The notes below the pieces were generated by a model that had not been told where the DNA came from, made no database searches, and was given only the letters and a program-made list of their open reading frames with translations. Shown piece after piece: positions 17,951-25,672 of a DNA stretch of 64,000 nt (position 1 is the stretch's first letter; each line of letters starts with the position of its first letter). The stretch spans positions 104,314 to 168,313 of the forward strand of contig NZ_JAMXMB010000014.1 of the NCBI RefSeq assembly GCF_024055635.1. Reading direction: 5' to 3'. Source of the DNA: Microbacterium yannicii. GTDB lineage: Bacteria; Actinomycetota; Actinomycetes; Actinomycetales; Microbacteriaceae. A program made the position numbers and the translations under genes.

Positions 17951-19126
17951 ATGTCCCTTCATCGCGAGGCCCGGCCGAACTCGGCCCGCCCCACCCGCTG
18001 GCCCGTCGCTGCGGCGTTCGGGCTCCTCGGCTCGGTCATCGTCGCCATCATCGTGATGGCGTTCGTGTGGCCCGCCGCCACGGCGCAGCCGCAGAATCTG
18101 CCCGTCGGCATCTCCGGGCCGGCGGAAGCGGTCAGCGCCGTCGAAGACAAGCTCGCCGCACAGGACCCCGCGCCCTTCGACCTCAGCGAGGTCGGCTCCC
18201 GCGACGACGCCGTGTCGCAGATCGAGTCCCGCGAGCTCTATGGCGCGATCCTGCTCGGCGAGGAGCCCGAGGTGCTGATCGCCACCGCCGCGAGCCCCGT
18301 CGCCGCGCAGGCTCTGCGCGGGGTCGCCACCCAGCTCCAGGCGCAGATCGACACCGCCGCGAAGACGGCGCTCACCGATCAGCTCACCGCGATCGTCGGC
18401 GCGCTGAAGTCCGGTCAGATGCCCCCGTTGCCCGAGGGCGCTGCAGGCGTCCCTCCGGCGATCCCCACGGTGACCGTGACCGACGTCGTGCCGCTCGCCG
18501 AGGGCGACAGCACGGGCGCCGGGCTCGCGGCATCCGTCTTCCCGCTCGTGCTGGGCGGCATGCTCGGCGGCATCCTGCTGACCCTGCTCGTGCAGGGCGT
18601 CGTACGGCGGCTCATCGGGCTCGTCGTCTTCGGGGTCGCCGCGGGCGCGCTGATCACCCTGGTGATGCAGACGTGGTTCGGGATGCTGGCCGGCGACTGG
18701 CTGCTGAACGCCACCGTCATCGGCCTCGGCGTGAGCGCCACGTCCGCGCTCATCATCGGCCTCGCGGCGCTGATGGGTCCTCCGGGCATCGCCGTCGGCG
18801 CCATCATCACGATGTTCATCGCCAACCCGATCGCCGGGGCTGCGATGCCGCCGCAGTTCCTGCCGGAGCCGTGGGGAGCGGTCGGCCAGTTCTTCGTGCC
18901 GGGCGCGTCGGCCACGCTGCTGCGGTCGGTGATGTACTTCCCGGATGCCGCGACCGCAGCGCAGTGGATCATCCTGGGCGCCTGGCTCGTGGCAGGTGTC
19001 GTCCTCGCGCTCATCGGGCACCAGCGCACGCGGGCCGAGTTGACGCCGCCGGAGCGCCAGCTGGAGCCTGCCGAGGACCTGGAGGCTGCCGACCAGCTCG
19101 AGCCCGCGGTGCCGCTCGCACGCTGA
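17951..19126 (+). CDS. ABC-2/YhgE-Pip-like membrane protein
   Basis: A 391-residue integral membrane protein. After a short basic N-terminus comes one membrane helix (about 20-42), an extracytoplasmic domain of about 150 residues (PVGISGPAEAVSAVEDKL, with the hydrophilic alpha/beta pattern of the ABC-2/YhgE/SNG1 group), then five to six helices and a charged tail. Such proteins are integral membrane components linked to export or phage/lipid functions, but the substrate is unknown. Ribosome site AAGGAGG is five bases before ATG. Divergence from the TetR gene with paired operators makes it the likely regulated target. Confidence 0.75.
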   Translation: MSLHREARPNSARPTRWPVAAAFGLLGSVIVAIIVMAFVWPAATAQPQNLPVGISGPAEAVSAVEDKLAAQDPAPFDLSEVGSRDDAVSQIESRELYGAILLGEEPEVLIATAASPVAAQALRGVATQLQAQIDTAAKTALTDQLTAIVGALKSGQMPPLPEGAAGVPPAIPTVTVTDVVPLAEGDSTGAGLAASVFPLVLGGMLGGILLTLLVQGVVRRLIGLVVFGVAAGALITLVMQTWFGMLAGDWLLNATVIGLGVSATSALIIGLAALMGPPGIAVGAIITMFIANPIAGAAMPPQFLPEPWGAVGQFFVPGASATLLRSVMYFPDAATAAQWIILGAWLVAGVVLALIGHQRTRAELTPPERQLEPAEDLEAADQLEPAVPLAR

Positions 19127-19131
19127 CGAGG

Positions 19132-19166
19132 CGCGTGATCCGGCGCGACCGACGCCGGATCACGCG
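19132..19166 (+). terminator. 14-bp stem terminator
   Basis: CGCGTGATCCGGCG (19132-19145) pairs perfectly with 19153-19166 across a 7-base loop, six bases after the membrane protein stop. Confidence 0.75.
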
Positions 19167-19253
19167 TGCGCCGCGCCGACCCGGCGGACGATGTCGCTGC
19201 GCGCGTACCCGCGCGAGACGGGCGACCCGCGTGGCGCGGCGACGCACCATCGC

Positions 19254-19259
19254 TAGTCT
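19254..19259 (+). promoter_or_regulatory. leaderless -10 box of antiporter
   Basis: TAGTCT six bases before the GTG at 19266. Confidence 0.65.
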
Positions 19260-19265
19260 GTTCGC

Positions 19266-20465
19266 GTGGATGACCTCGAGCCGACACTGCTGGTGGTACC
19301 GCTGCTGGCCGTCCTCGCCCCGCTGCTGACACGAGGGCTCGGGCGGTGGATCCGCATCCCGGTGGTCGTCTTCGAGCTGCTGCTCGGCATCATCGTCGGT
19401 CCCGCCGTCCTCGGCTGGGCCGCGCCGTCCGAGTTCATCGAGGCGCTCTCGGAGTACGGGCTCGCGATGCTCTTCTTCGTCGCCGGCACCGAGATCCAGT
19501 TCGGCTCGTTCCGGGGCCGCTTGGGCCGTCGCGCGTCGCTCGGCTGGCTCATCAGCCTCGCCGCGGGCATCGCCGCCGGGTTCCTGCTGGCGCCGGGCGA
19601 GGCGGCGATCGTGATCGGCGTCGCACTCTGCTCGACCGCGCTGGGCACCCTGCTGCCCATCCTGCGGGACGCCGGCGAGCTGCCCACGCCGTTCGGGCAG
19701 GCCGTCGCGGCGATCGGGGCGGTGGGGGAGTTCGGACCCCTCATCGCCATCTCGATCTTCCTCGGCGGGCGTGAGCCCGGCGTGTCGACGGTGGTGCTGG
19801 TGCTCTTCGCGGTGGTGGCCGGCCTGGCGATCTGGCTCGCCTTCAAGATGCCCCGCGGTGCGATGCACGCCTTCGTGAGCTCGACCCTGCACACCTCGGG
19901 GCAGTTCGCGATCCGCGTCGTGTTCCTGATCCTCGCGGCCCTCGTGTCGCTCAGCATCGTGCTCGACCTCGACATGCTGCTGGGCGCCTTCACCGCCGGC
20001 ATCGTCTGGCGTCTCGTCATGCGCGACGCCACCGAGGCCGATCGCGAAGCTGTCGAGAGCAAGATCGAGGGCGTCGCATTCGGGTTCCTGGTGCCGGTCT
20101 TCTTCATCTACACGGGTGTGACGTTCGATCTGCAGGCGCTCCTGGAACAGCCGCTGCTCTTCCTGCTGCTTCCCGTCGGCCTGGTCGCCCTGCTCATCGT
20201 GCGAGGACTGCCGTCGATGCTCGCCGCCCCCGTCGGGTCCACCCGGCGCGAACGTCTGTCCATCGTCCTGCTGGGCGCCACCGCCCTGCCGATCATCGTC
20301 GCGGTCACGGCGATCGGCGTGGACGAGGGCATCCTCACCACGACGCACCAGGCGGTGCTCATCGCCACGGGCATGCTCTCGGTGCTCCTGTTCCCCCTCA
20401 TCGGCATGGCACTGCGCGGCGACAAGGTGAACGCGGGCTCGGCTCTGCAGGACGACATGGCGTGA
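19266..20465 (+). CDS. cation:proton antiporter (CPA2/Kef type)
   Basis: A 399-residue sodium/hydrogen exchanger-like membrane protein with about 11-12 helices, exchanging Na+ or K+ for protons across the cytoplasmic membrane. Family features include IPVVVFELLLGIIVGPAVLG in an early helix, LFFVAGTEIQF (the position of the conserved acidic residue) and the discontinuous-helix region around GEFGPLIAISIFLGG. No RCK/TrkA nucleotide-binding domain is attached, so it is the transport core only. The GTG start is supported by the -10 box six bases upstream. The following small gene overlaps its stop (GTGA). Confidence 0.87.
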   Translation: MDDLEPTLLVVPLLAVLAPLLTRGLGRWIRIPVVVFELLLGIIVGPAVLGWAAPSEFIEALSEYGLAMLFFVAGTEIQFGSFRGRLGRRASLGWLISLAAGIAAGFLLAPGEAAIVIGVALCSTALGTLLPILRDAGELPTPFGQAVAAIGAVGEFGPLIAISIFLGGREPGVSTVVLVLFAVVAGLAIWLAFKMPRGAMHAFVSSTLHTSGQFAIRVVFLILAALVSLSIVLDLDMLLGAFTAGIVWRLVMRDATEADREAVESKIEGVAFGFLVPVFFIYTGVTFDLQALLEQPLLFLLLPVGLVALLIVRGLPSMLAAPVGSTRRERLSIVLLGATALPIIVAVTAIGVDEGILTTTHQAVLIATGMLSVLLFPLIGMALRGDKVNAGSALQDDMA

Positions 20466-20947
20466 GCACCGCCGCCCTCTTCGACGCCGCTCGCGCCCGC
20501 CTCGCGGCGGCGCCGCGGGAAGCGCTCGGCGAGCTCGTGGTGCCGCGGCGCATCCTCGGCGTCGCTCGGGCCCCGCGTGTCGAACGTCGGGGAGAGGCCT
20601 GGCACCTCGGCGTGCTGCTGCTGACGGATGACGCCGTGCTCGCGACGGGTGAGATCGTCCGTGCGCGGGAGGAGGCCCGTCGCGGCTACACCGCCGAGTC
20701 GCAGCGCCGGCGCGCCGAGCTCGCCGCAGCGGCGCGCCGCGGCGGCTTCGCCGAGGGCGAGACGGTGCATCTGGGCTGGCGGATGCTGCAGCCCGCCGTC
20801 GTCGACGCCGGCAGCGAGTCCGGACCCCTCGCCGTGGTCGGCGGGGTCCCGAGCGTGCGCTGGAGCTCGGCGGGCGGCCTCATGACACTGGAGGCATACC
20901 TCGCCGATCGCGTGGCCCTGCTGCTCGATCCGCCGCGGGGCGCGTAG
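20462..20947 (+). CDS. conserved hypothetical protein coupled to the antiporter
   Basis: A 161-residue soluble protein that I cannot assign to a named family. It begins with an Ala-rich helix, then a beta-rich segment WHLGVLLLTDDAVLATGEIVRAREEARRGY and a charged helix of about 20 residues. A second beta-rich half ends SVRWSSAGGLMTLEAYLADRVALLL. No cysteine pairs, membrane segments or catalytic triads are evident. The GTGA overlap with the antiporter means coupled translation and suggests a regulatory or accessory role, but this is context only. Confidence 0.75.
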   Translation: MSTAALFDAARARLAAAPREALGELVVPRRILGVARAPRVERRGEAWHLGVLLLTDDAVLATGEIVRAREEARRGYTAESQRRRAELAAAARRGGFAEGETVHLGWRMLQPAVVDAGSESGPLAVVGGVPSVRWSSAGGLMTLEAYLADRVALLLDPPRGA

Positions 20948-21042
20948 GCCGGGAGGCGCGTGGGCCGAGGTGCCGCGCAGGCTCGCCGCTACCCGGTGGG
21001 GCCTGCCCTGTCAATACGCTCAGCCGGTCCAGGTGGGCGCCG

Positions 21043-21048
21043 TACGGT
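21043..21048 (+). promoter_or_regulatory. leaderless -10 box of TspO-like gene
   Basis: TACGGT six bases before the ATG at 21055. Confidence 0.6.
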
Positions 21049-21054
21049 GTCGAC

Positions 21055-21855
21055 ATGGCCGCTCGGGATCTCACACGCCAGATCGTCGTCATCAGCGCGT
21101 TCTGCTTCATGATCATCGCCGCCATGGTGGGCACCGGCCTGTTCGGCGGCACGGCGGTGCAGGATCTGCAGAACGGCGCGCTCGATGAGGACGGCTCATA
21201 TCTCGCCCCCGCCAGCCCGGCGTTCTCGATCTGGTCGGTGATCTACGTGGGCCTCTTCGCATACACGATCTGGCAGGCGCTGCCCCGGCAGAGGGGAAGC
21301 GAACGACAGCGCGCGCTCGGCTGGCTCATCGCGGGCACGATGGCGCTGAACGGCCTGTGGCTCGTGATCGCGCAGTTCGGCTCGCTCGCGATGACCGTCC
21401 TCGCCATCATCGTGCTGCTGGCCGTGCTCGGCGTCACGTTCCACCGCACGGTCATCGAGCCTCCGGACGGCTGGGTCGACAGACTGCTCGTCGACGGCGT
21501 CACGGGTCTGCACCTCGGCTGGGTGACGCTGGCGACCGTCGCGAACGCCACGGCGTGGCTGACGTCGATCGCGCCCCCCGAGTGGGGGGATGCCGCCGAC
21601 CTGTGGGGCGTCCTGGTGCTCATCGTCGTCGGAGTGGTGGGGCTCGGAATCGAGGCGGCGAGCCACTGGCGGCTGGCGCCGGCGCTCGCTCTGGCGTGGG
21701 GGCTGAGCTGGCTCGCAGTGGCCAGGCTCACCGGCGAGCCGTCCAGCTCCGCGATCGGAGTGACGGCCCTCGTGGTCGCCGGGGTGATCCTCGCCGCAGG
21801 GGTCATCGGAACGATTCTGCGCGAGGTGACCGGCCTGCGAAACGCCGAAGCCTGA
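21055..21855 (+). CDS. TspO/MBR-like tryptophan-rich membrane protein
   Basis: A 266-residue membrane protein with about seven helices, longer than the classical five-helix TspO (about 160). The family motif region SPAFSIWSVIYVGLFAYTIWQALP and conserved tryptophans are present. TspO proteins bind tetrapyrroles, sterols or similar hydrophobic ligands; the role of long actinobacterial versions is not established. A -10 box six bases before the ATG argues for this start. It converges with the amidotransferase gene, with the two stop codons one base apart and no visible terminator. Confidence 0.82.
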   Translation: MAARDLTRQIVVISAFCFMIIAAMVGTGLFGGTAVQDLQNGALDEDGSYLAPASPAFSIWSVIYVGLFAYTIWQALPRQRGSERQRALGWLIAGTMALNGLWLVIAQFGSLAMTVLAIIVLLAVLGVTFHRTVIEPPDGWVDRLLVDGVTGLHLGWVTLATVANATAWLTSIAPPEWGDAADLWGVLVLIVVGVVGLGIEAASHWRLAPALALAWGLSWLAVARLTGEPSSSAIGVTALVVAGVILAAGVIGTILREVTGLRNAEA

Positions 21856-21856
21856 C

Positions 21857-22600
21857 TCAGGAGGGCGAGTACCGCTCCGCGAACGCCCGCAGCAGGCGAG
21901 CCGGTTCCGTGACGGATGCCGCGAGCACGCGCCCCGCGATGGCGTCGTAGTCCGCCGAGTCGAAGTAGCCGTCGTCGCGGTACACCGCCATGCGCTCGGT
22001 GAACGCCTTGGCGGTCGGCTCCGGGTGGAACTGCGTGGCGTAGAGCCTGTCGCCCACCCGATACGCCTGGACGGGGCATCCGTCGTTCGATGCCAGCAGA
22101 ACCGCGCCATGGGGCAGTTCCTCGGTGCCCTCCTTGTGGGCGGTGAGCGCCGTGAAGCGATGGGCAAGACCCCCGAACAGCGGGTCGGTGCGGGCGGCAT
22201 CGCCGAGTTCGACGGTGACGGGGCCGGTGTCCTCGGGGAAGGCCCGGCTGACGATGCCGCCGAGGGTGCGCGTCGCGACGCCGATGCCGTAGCAGGTGAA
22301 GAGCGCGGCCGGTCCCATGCTCGATGCCGCGTGCTCGGCGATGCGCGCGAGGTCGGCCTCGAGGCGGCGCTGCGCGTCGGTCTTCGTCGACTCCGGGTCG
22401 GTGACGTTGAACGGGCTGCCGCCGATGAGGAAGCCGGCGTAGCGCTCGAAGGCGTCGTCGGGAAGCCCTTCGCGAACCAGATCGAGACGCGCGAGCCGGC
22501 TCTCGTCGAGGCGCATCGCCGCCCGGAACGACTCGTATTCGGCGGCGGCCGCGCCCAGCTGCGGGCGTACGCAGACATAGAGCAGCGGCGCGGTCGTCAT
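21857..22600 (-). CDS. class I glutamine amidotransferase (GuaA-like, stand-alone)
   Basis: A 247-residue stand-alone GATase domain. The nucleophile elbow FTCYGIG (Cys103) and the QFHPE motif (His192, Glu194) complete the class I triad, so it should be catalytically competent to release ammonia from glutamine or hydrolyse a gamma-glutamyl bond. No synthetase partner is fused or adjacent, so the acceptor is unknown; annotations range from GMP-synthase-like to gamma-glutamyl-polyamine hydrolases. The -10 TAGAAT lies six bases before its ATG. Confidence 0.88.
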   Translation of the reverse strand: MTTAPLLYVCVRPQLGAAAAEYESFRAAMRLDESRLARLDLVREGLPDDAFERYAGFLIGGSPFNVTDPESTKTDAQRRLEADLARIAEHAASSMGPAALFTCYGIGVATRTLGGIVSRAFPEDTGPVTVELGDAARTDPLFGGLAHRFTALTAHKEGTEELPHGAVLLASNDGCPVQAYRVGDRLYATQFHPEPTAKAFTERMAVYRDDGYFDSADYDAIAGRVLAASVTEPARLLRAFAERYSPS

Positions 22601-22606
22601 GCAGGA

Positions 22607-22612
22607 ATTCTA
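22607..22612 (-). promoter_or_regulatory. leaderless -10 box of amidotransferase
   Basis: TAGAAT (minus strand) six bases before the ATG at 22600. Confidence 0.65.
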
Positions 22613-22711
22613 GGTCCCGGGTCGCAGAGCGAGCGAAAGGGGCGACATCCGCCGTCTTCGTCGAGGATTCGTGTATCAAACCCGCACTATCGCGCTCGGG
22701 CATGGTGTGGA

Positions 22712-22717
22712 CAGAAT
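22712..22717 (+). promoter_or_regulatory. leaderless -10 box of sigma factor operon
   Basis: CAGAAT seven bases before the ATG at 22725; it supports that start over the earlier in-frame starts at 22671 and 22716. Confidence 0.45.
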
Positions 22718-22724
22718 GGGCGCT

Positions 22725-23402
22725 ATGACGCAGGCCGGCGCCGAGGCTGGGGCCCCGCAGCCAGACGATCCGCGTGACGCAGCAGCGGCACGCGGTGAGG
22801 CGACGGGGCGCGTCGACTCTGCGGAGCCGGCGCGATGGGAACGCGCCGCCGCACTCTTCGTGCGGTGGCGTGAGGGTGACAGTCGTGCGATGGACGAACT
22901 CGTCCGCCTGATGACGCCGCCGCTGTGGCACGTCGTTCGGGCGTACGGAGTCGACCCTGCGCTGGCACAGGACGTCGTGCAGACGACCTGGCTGACGCTC
23001 GTCCGCCGTCACGAGACCATCAACGACCCGCTCGCAGTGTCGGGATGGCTCACGATGTGCGCGCGCCGTGAGGCGTGGCGTGTCGGCAAGCAGCATCGGC
23101 GCGCCGATGCGACCGAGGCCGAGACACTCGAACCCCACCTGCCTGTCCACGAATCCGCCGAGCAGACCGCCGCGCAGGACGACGAGACCCGTCGCCTCTG
23201 GACAGCGGTGGCCACGCTCAACGATCGATGCCAGCGTCTGCTGCGGATCGTCGCGTTCGAGGACCGCCCCGACTATGCCCGCATCGCAGAGGATCTTGCG
23301 ATGCCCATCGGATCGATCGGACCGACCCGCCAGCGCTGCCTCGCGAAACTTCGCGCCGTCCTCGAGGGCGACGGATGGAGAGGTGACGACGATGGACACT
23401 GA
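22725..23402 (+). CDS. sigma-70 family (ECF-like) RNA polymerase sigma factor
   Basis: A 225-residue group 4-type sigma factor. A disordered acidic N-terminal tail of about 35 residues precedes sigma region 2 (about 50-115; DPALAQDVVQTTWLTLVRRHE, WLTMCARREAWR) and region 4 (about 160-215; LLRIVAFEDRPDYARIAEDLAMPIGSIGPTRQRCLAKLR). It would direct RNA polymerase to a small regulon, probably including this cluster. It overlaps the next gene by 11 bases. No zinc-binding anti-sigma factor follows; the small downstream protein takes that position. Confidence 0.9.
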   Translation: MTQAGAEAGAPQPDDPRDAAAARGEATGRVDSAEPARWERAAALFVRWREGDSRAMDELVRLMTPPLWHVVRAYGVDPALAQDVVQTTWLTLVRRHETINDPLAVSGWLTMCARREAWRVGKQHRRADATEAETLEPHLPVHESAEQTAAQDDETRRLWTAVATLNDRCQRLLRIVAFEDRPDYARIAEDLAMPIGSIGPTRQRCLAKLRAVLEGDGWRGDDDGH

Positions 23403-23859
23403 GGACTTCGCGGCAGACGCCGCGCTCTTCGCACGGATGCGCCGGATGTGGCAGGACGTCGATCCGGTGCCCGCCGGGCTCGTCGACCGCATGGTCGCCG
23501 CTGTCGCCGTCGAGGACCTGTCGCGCGAGTACGCCCTGCTGACGTTGGTCGAGGGCACGCTGGCGGCCGTCCGTGGTGAGACCGACACCGCGACGCTGCA
23601 GTTCAGCGACGGCACGACCAGCGTGCTGCTGCATGTGACCGCCACGGAGGACGGCGGCAGACGCGTGGACGGATGGGTCGATGCCGCGGCTCTCGCCATC
23701 CGGCTGGTGCAGGGCGACCGCGAGTGGTCGGCCGAACCGGGCGAGCACGGACGCTTCGCCTTCGACGAGGTCACGCCTGGGGTGGCGCGACTCCGCCTGG
23801 TCGTGCGGGACGCCGACGGCGCCCTGCGCGACTTCCAGACCCCGCAGTTCGAAGTCTGA
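23392..23859 (+). CDS. small sigma-linked protein of unknown function
   Basis: A 155-residue soluble protein whose ATG lies inside the sigma gene (11-base overlap), so the two are made together. Residues 1-55 are an acidic helical segment (ARMRRMWQDVDPVPAGLVDRM) and 60-150 a beta-rich, immunoglobulin-like domain ending in LVVRDADGALRDFQTPQFEV. It lacks the HxxxCxxC zinc site of classical anti-sigma factors and has no membrane helix. Position suggests an anti-sigma factor or adaptor for the proteases downstream, which is inference only. Confidence 0.78.
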   Translation: MDTEDFAADAALFARMRRMWQDVDPVPAGLVDRMVAAVAVEDLSREYALLTLVEGTLAAVRGETDTATLQFSDGTTSVLLHVTATEDGGRRVDGWVDAAALAIRLVQGDREWSAEPGEHGRFAFDEVTPGVARLRLVVRDADGALRDFQTPQFEV

Positions 23860-23865
23860 CGAGAC

Positions 23866-23893
23866 GACGGATGCCTCGGCCGAGGCATCCGTC
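23866..23893 (+). promoter_or_regulatory. 28-bp perfect palindrome inside the protease operon
   Basis: GACGGATGCCTCGG (23866-23879) is directly followed by its exact complement (23880-23893), six bases after the preceding stop and 38 before the protease start. As RNA it forms a strong hairpin without a T-run. It may attenuate read-through from the sigma unit into the protease genes or act as a terminator before a second promoter. Confidence 0.6.
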
Positions 23894-23931
23894 TCGACCC
23901 CTGAGTACAGAGCCTTTCGCGAGAGGGAACG

Positions 23932-25569
23932 ATGGCCAACCCGAATTTCAATGCCAGCCCGCCGCGCCTCGGATGGCGCGAGCGTGAAGCCCGCCACGTG
24001 CGCGGCGCGATCCTCGACCCGGGGCTCGTCGCGCCGGGCGAGGCATCGCCCACGCTGTACGAAGCCGACGTGCTGCTGATCACCGCGCAGGCGCAGACCA
24101 CCCAGCGCGGCGTGGCCGCGCCGCCGACGCTCGATTCCGTCGCCGCCGGACTGGGCTGGGTCCTCACTCCCGAAGACCTGGAGGATCCCATTCCCCCGCG
24201 TGGAGCAGGCAAGGTGGTGGCGCGCTCGGCCGCGTCCGCGCGCCGTCGCGGCACCGCGACGACCCGCCGGGTGCGCATCGCGCTGGCTCAAGCGGCACCC
24301 TCGGGCAAGCCGGAGACGCCGCCCGACGCGTGGCGGCTGCTCGTGGAGGCGCGCCGCAAGGGCATCACGGGCCTCGGCCTGAACCACATCCTGACCACGG
24401 ACGCGCTGGGCTCGAACCCCTTCACGGGCAATCCGTTCACCGGAAATCCGTTCACGGGGAATCCCTTCACCGGCAACCCGTTCACCGGCAATCCGTTCAC
24501 AGGCAACCCCGCGGGAATGGGGGGCTATGCGTTTCCCGGCCTGGGCGGCCGCCAGCCCGTCGCGTATGTCGGTCCGGATCTGCCCCAGCCCACGCTCGCC
24601 GAGGCCGAACGGCCGGTGGTCGCGATCCTCGACACCGGATGTGGCGAGCACCCCTGGCTGAAGGAGGCGCGGATCAATCCGGCCGCGGTCTACGGCGGCG
24701 AGATCGGGATCATCGACGGCACGACGGACCCCGAGGCGTTCACGTCGCTCGACAGCCCGCTCGATGGTGTGGTCGACAGCGCGGCCGGCCATGGCACGTT
24801 CATCGCCGGCCTCGTGCTGCAGGCGTGTCCCGAGGCGCGGATCCTCCCGGTGCGAGTGGCTGACTCCCAGGGGGTGATCCTCGAGAACGACCTGCTCGCC
24901 GCTCTCGGACGGCTGGTCGCGCTCATCGACGACGGCTTCCGGCTCGATGTCGTGAACCTGTCGTTCAGCTACTACCACGAGTCTCCGAAGCGCGAATCGA
25001 TCGACAGCGAGCTGTACGAGCTGCTGACGCAGCTGCGTGAGCGCGGGTGCGTCATCGTGTGCTCGGCCGGGAACGACGCCACGGACCGGCCGGCGTCGCC
25101 GGCGTCGTTGCATCACTGGGTCGGCGATGACTGCGGGATCGCGCCGGAGGGCGACATCGCCCCGCTCGTCACGGTCGGCGCCCTCAATCCGTCGGGCCGC
25201 TCGGTCGCGCTGTTCTCCAATATCGGCGAGTGGGTGCAGACGTTCGTGCGAGGGGTGTCGGTGCTCTCTACGATCCCGACGAGCTTCCAGGGCGGCGTCC
25301 AGGCCGACCTGCGCAGCGACGAGTACGACCGGCAGCGCGAGACCCTCGACCTCGACGACTTCCAGTCGGGGTTCGCGGTGTGGAGCGGAACGTCGTTCGC
25401 GGCACCGGTCATCGCCGGAAGGATCGCCGCGAAGCTCGCAGGGAAGCGGCCGAAGCCGGACCCGAAGAAGAAGCCTCTCGTGGCGACATCGCAAATCAAG
25501 GCGACGGTGAAGGCGTGCGGCGACGTCGTAGCCGACTCGGCGAAGGAGGACCGCTCGAGACTGCGCTGA
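23932..25569 (+). CDS. intracellular S8 subtilisin-like serine protease with NPFTG repeats
   Basis: A 545-residue protease without a signal peptide, so probably cytoplasmic. Residues 1-160 form an N-terminal domain with two short alpha/beta stretches, possibly a prodomain. Residues 162-191 are six perfect NPFTG pentapeptides ending in NPAG. The S8 catalytic domain follows, with Asp234 in ILDTGCGEH, His287 in GHGTFIAG, oxyanion Asn381 in SAGND and nucleophile Ser488 in SGTSFAAP. The whole triad is intact. The C-terminal 45 residues are lysine-rich. It sits between the sigma pair and a CHAT protease, implying a proteolytic pathway. Confidence 0.92.
   Translation: MANPNFNASPPRLGWREREARHVRGAILDPGLVAPGEASPTLYEADVLLITAQAQTTQRGVAAPPTLDSVAAGLGWVLTPEDLEDPIPPRGAGKVVARSAASARRRGTATTRRVRIALAQAAPSGKPETPPDAWRLLVEARRKGITGLGLNHILTTDALGSNPFTGNPFTGNPFTGNPFTGNPFTGNPFTGNPAGMGGYAFPGLGGRQPVAYVGPDLPQPTLAEAERPVVAILDTGCGEHPWLKEARINPAAVYGGEIGIIDGTTDPEAFTSLDSPLDGVVDSAAGHGTFIAGLVLQACPEARILPVRVADSQGVILENDLLAALGRLVALIDDGFRLDVVNLSFSYYHESPKRESIDSELYELLTQLRERGCVIVCSAGNDATDRPASPASLHHWVGDDCGIAPEGDIAPLVTVGALNPSGRSVALFSNIGEWVQTFVRGVSVLSTIPTSFQGGVQADLRSDEYDRQRETLDLDDFQSGFAVWSGTSFAAPVIAGRIAAKLAGKRPKPDPKKKPLVATSQIKATVKACGDVVADSAKEDRSRLR
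24415..24504 (+). repeat. six 15-bp tandem repeats encoding NPFTG
   Basis: Six in-frame copies of a 15-base unit encode identical NPFTG peptides, while Asn, Pro, Thr and Gly codons vary silently between copies (AAC/AAT, CCC/CCG, ACG/ACC/ACA, GGC/GGA/GGG). A partial seventh (NPAG) follows. Silent divergence with a constant peptide points to selection on the peptide rather than recent slippage. Confidence 0.95.
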
Positions 25570-25660
25570 ACCGGCGCCTCCGCGACGGGTCGGCGCGGGG
25601 CATCCTTGCGAGCGGAACGGCTCCGGCGGTGAGGCGTCGACAGGCGAGCGCGCAACGCGC

Positions 25661-25666
25661 CATGCT
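25661..25666 (+). promoter_or_regulatory. possible leaderless -10 box of CHAT gene
   Basis: CATGCT six bases before the ATG at 25673; it would allow CHAT expression independent of the upstream palindrome. Confidence 0.4.
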
Positions 25667-25672
25667 GTGTGG

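Noticed and set aside
24415..24504. Tandem 15-bp repeats as a CRISPR-like array
   Set aside because: There are no spacers; the units are contiguous and in frame within a protease gene.
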